Of a stretch of 64,000 nucleotides of DNA, positions 60,571 through 64,000 are shown piece after piece (within the stretch, counting starts at the first letter, position 1; every line of letters begins with the position of its first letter). This DNA is from Anarhynchus alexandrinus (lineage: Eukaryota > Chordata > Aves > Charadriiformes > Charadriidae): assembly GCA_008711295.1 (NCBI GenBank), contig VUYV01000102.1:1921541-1985540 (forward strand), read 5' to 3'. A program made the translations under genes and the position numbers. Under the pieces are notes generated by a model. The model did not search any database. It saw nothing but the letters and a program-made list of their open reading frames with translations, and had not been told where the DNA came from.

Positions 60571-60811
60571 AAGAGCGTAGGTTTAGAGTAAACATTAGGA
60601 AGAAGTTTTTCACTTTGAGGGTGGTAAGGCACTGGAACAGGTTGCCCAGAGAGGTTGTTGAGGCCCCATCCCTGGAGGTGTTCAAGGCCAGGCTGGACGT
60701 GGCCTTAGGCAACCTGGTCTAGTGGGAGGTGTCCCTGCCTATGGCAGGGGGGTTGAAACTCCATGATCTTCAAGGTTCCTTCCAACCTAAACCATTCTAT
60801 GATTCTATGAT
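60571..60811 (+). mobile_element. CR1 LINE 3' end, 241 bp, well preserved
   Basis: The plus-strand CR1 3' end opens in the ORF2 C-terminus (coding blocks around [20 protein letters not shown], then [20 protein letters not shown]) and continues through CCTGCCTATGGCAGGGGGGT and ACCTAAACCATTCTATG to the terminal octamers. The C-terminal ORF2 codons are readable, and divergence is low compared with the copies at 40.3 and 50.1 kb, so this is one of the younger copies. It is 5' truncated. Confidence 0.94.
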
Positions 60812-63800
60812 CTGGCTGTAAACTCCAATGTTAGCATACAATTTCTTCAAATCTTGCTGTTAAATGCAGAACTTTTTTTTTTTTTTTATTTGCAGATTCA
60901 TGCTATACTCCTCTTCTTCTACCAGCAGAAACTGCTAGATAATTTAGTATTTCAAGAAAGAAACTAAAATCAATTAAACAAAAGACGAAGGTTACATATT
61001 AACACGCATATATAACATTGTGCAACAATTTAGAACTTTACTTTCCAGTCTGTTTCACTTTGACTGACTATGCAGGTAAGAGAGTTATGAAGACTGTCTG
61101 GAGCAAAACCTGAACAAAAATTTTAAGCTTTTTTTTTTTTTTTTTTTATATTTCATTTTTTATGGTAAAAGAAAAACAATAGAACCTGTCTCTAGTTGAA
61201 AACTTAGATAGACTCACTCAGAATTTTGAATCGAGTCAAACTATTCCCAAAACTTAGCTAAGAATAGATGCAAACAATTTACTCCACTTCTCAGGTAAAA
61301 AAAAAAAAAATAAAAAGAATTACTGGAAAATGAAATGTTATCCCATTTTATCCCTTTATCAAACTAGATAAAAAAGAAAGTGGAGTTAACTATGGTGGTA
61401 ACTAATGAACTGTATATGTATACTTCTTACATCTTTAAGCAATTAAAGTCCTAATAGCAACATTAAAGCCTGTTTGAACAAACACAGAACATGTAATACA
61501 AAACAACAAATTTCTCAGTGGTATTCTAAGTCAAGGTACATCTAAGGAATACTAATGATGTGTAAGAGTCTCTGTAAAGCAAAAAAGTAGTCTTTAATGT
61601 AAGAGTGGTAGTCTGTGAAAGCTGTCATGACTTTAAGGAATTTATAGCACAGAAAACACTCATGAAAACCTACAAAACGATTGGTGTTTGAAACCTTTTT
61701 TCCCTTCTGTGTTAAAAATGTTCCTAACCAGGTTGATTACATAGCCGGATCTGTTTTTTATCACATCTCAGATAATGCAATGGAAAGAGGATTCCAAGCT
61801 CAAATACTGGGCCAAATTATCTATACAGCTATACTTGTGCAATAGTACATGTGTACTTCTCATTTTTCCAGTCTTTTTCACAAATTAAGTTTTTAAGAGG
61901 CTTTCTAGCTCAGTTCAGAAATCCTCATATCAGTTTTCCTCTTACAGCTGTTTGGCAATTTGTAATTTACTGGGTAGCTGGATATGTGCAGAAGGACACC
62001 ATTCCAGAATGCACCACATTACAACACGGCCTCGTCACTGCCGTTATCTGCACCCTTTCAGCTACTCAGTTCACTCACTCCTGTACCAAAGATATATGTT
62101 TATTATTTTTAAGAAATACTTTTTTTTCTTCGTCGTAAGTCTTACTTGCCTCTTGAGCTAACATCATTGCTTAAGTTTTGCCAAAGTCTCCAATTTTTTC
62201 CCCTCGTGTGAAGAGGCCTACTGTTTTTTGTGACTTGTGCATTCTCTCAGCTAATCTTCCTCAACTGCAATTTTGCACTCTCTGAGGCAAATAATGTTAA
62301 TTTAATGTTAACTACCTGATTTAATATTAACTACCTGATTAAATGCAGCAGATTTTGCTGTTCATATATGTTTTCAAGAGGGCCACTAGGATGTTATAGG
62401 CTTTACTGAACACTTTCTGTATAATTTTTTACTGCAAATAGTAAATACATGCTTGGAAGAAAAAGAAGCAATATTGTATTCTCATTCTATTCAAATCTTT
62501 GCATATTTAGGTGCCTAAAACCTCTGATATTTATCTTTCAAGGAAGGCCACAAGGTCACGTGAGAAGTCAGGATTTCCAAAACCAAGTCAGAGAATTAAC
62601 CAGTGCTCCAGCATTATTTTTGTAGCTAAACACCTCAAAACCTTAGCTTTTAGTCCTGCGTTTATTTCTTTCCAGCCATTTTTTTTTTTCTGCTCTGTGC
62701 AATTCTCAAATGGTTATTTCTTATACAAAGATTATTGCAGGATGGCTTATGGGAATGTGTCCTCTCTGTAAATGATACAGTCCCCATGTCCCTGGAACAG
62801 AACTTGTACTGTGGAATCTCTTCCCAGCCCATTCTAATACCCTGCCTATCCTTACATAGGAATTTTCAGAGGGACTTGTCAGAGCAGAAATAATACATTC
62901 TTCATAATAATGACCCTTCTTTTATTCAAGTCTTTTAAGCAACAATGAATTATATAATTATTTTTTTTTTAAATTTGTTCCATTTACCGCTCTGTCAGTT
63001 TCTGACAAACCCAAAATTCTTGTCAATAACAACAGAAGTCTGTAAGTGCATATAGAATCAAAAGTGGGACGCTAAACAGAAAGCACCAAAATCAAAGCTC
63101 ATTCAAATAGATGGCTTCTGCCTATGTCCAGCTGGCTGGGTCTTCTCCTTCCGTGAATCACTCTGAAGATGAGGTGATCCTGAGAACTTCTGAGAGAGCT
63201 GAGGACCTGCCTCAAAATTAGGAAGAGTGATAGTAAATCACCCAGTGTAAACAATTTTCGAACCAAAACATTACTGATGTTCAGAGATGCATTACACTTC
63301 ATCGTTTATGAACGTCACATTTTTTTCTGATGGAGACTGATGGCTAAAAAAAGATAAGGAAGCTTGTTGTTGCAAGATTTTCTGCCTACTTGTACAGATC
63401 CATAGGTTTGGTTAACTCACAAAACTGACCCTGAAATAGCCTGTACTCAGCACAGACTGCAGGAGTCAAGGCAGTCACTAGGTTCTGCGTAACGGAAATT
63501 CCACACTTAAGCCGTGCTGTCAATTAGACAGGTCCCACTGTAATGGTGTGTCTTCTGTCAAACATTTCTGAATAGACCCTTGTTCTGCTTGATACTTTCC
63601 TGAGGGAGCTTTATCACAGTTCTGATGTACAGTAACCTGATAAGCCTTCATTTAGCACCCTTCTATCACTATTTAACCTTAACATGCATCTAGAGACTAC
63701 CATCAAAATGGTAGTTTTTTGTGGTGATGTAGTGCTCAGCAGTGGTTAAAGCAGATTAACCAAGTGTTTTTGTTACAAAATAGAGTCTGCATCCCACAGT

Positions 63801-64000
63801 CTTACTAAATCCTTGCTAACAGGAGTTGCATCATCTAAAAGGCTAGCTGTTCATACATGATAAGGTTTCAAAGAGCATAAATGTCTCTAAACAAACCAAT
63901 TCTATGAGAGAGGCATGTTTAAGGTGTCAGCATTATTGTCAGACAATGCTTTAACTGAGCTATATATATTTGTCTCAGGATAGTAAGAAATTTATTGAGG
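60812..64000. other. AT-rich noncoding stretch to the right edge
   Basis: No gene or repeat is recognised. A T run is at about 61129-61147. A 36-codon frame at 63112-63222 is open but has no supporting signals. Confidence 0.55.

Noticed and set aside
63112..63222. Open frame MASAYVQLAGSSPSVNHSED... of 36 codons
   Set aside because: It looks protein-like but is short, has no splice, promoter or homology support, and overlaps an opposite-strand frame.

Overview
The window reads as avian nuclear DNA. The evidence is a set of CR1 LINE fragments with typical bird 3' ends (ATTCTATG-type tails, or a GAATA run) and one solo LTR of a class widespread in birds, whose ends and internal order I recognise. 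No intact host protein-coding gene, rRNA, tRNA, CRISPR array or bacterial-type operon is visible. Most of the 64 kb is AT-rich, low-copy noncoding sequence of the kind found in a large intron or gene desert. I cannot name the species or chromosome.

Layout. A minus-strand CR1 ORF2 fragment runs off the left edge (1 to about 545) and is open through 172 codons. A small CR1 tail lies near 2.3 kb. A 560-bp CR1 3' end is at 4.51-5.07 kb, with a short tandem repeat at its 5' truncation point. From 5.1 to 15.8 kb there is AT-rich sequence with one exon-like island at 10623-10736. A 1-kb minus-strand CR1 at 15.83-16.81 kb ends in eight GAATA units, and another CR1 tail is at 17.46-17.57 kb. From 17.6 to 27.7 kb is mostly unique sequence.

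The densest part is 27.7-35.8 kb. It starts with a 483-bp direct duplication (27731-28213 and 28256-28738, two differences) whose copies are separated by one N and a 41-bp CR1 tail. A 3.3-kb plus-strand CR1 (about 29293-32636) follows, inserted into a minus-strand CR1 of another family (29211-29292 plus 32637-33688). Next come an LTR-like block of uncertain identity and an internal CR1 fragment lacking both ends (35088-35701).

From 35.8 to 64 kb the sequence is again mostly unique, with older CR1 remnants at 40.3, 47.4 and 50.1-50.6 kb, a solo LTR at 50817-51347 with a 5-bp target-site duplication, and a cleaner CR1 3' end at 60.57-60.81 kb. Three short decayed palindromic repeats (18.0, 54.0 and 58.7 kb) look like remnants of one old non-autonomous family.

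Nothing here suggests genes acting together. The content is retrotransposon history: CR1 copies of several ages in both orientations, one nested insertion, one solo LTR and one duplication that is either a very long target-site duplication or an assembly artefact. Single N bases lie at 15937, 28214, 36669 and 38703.
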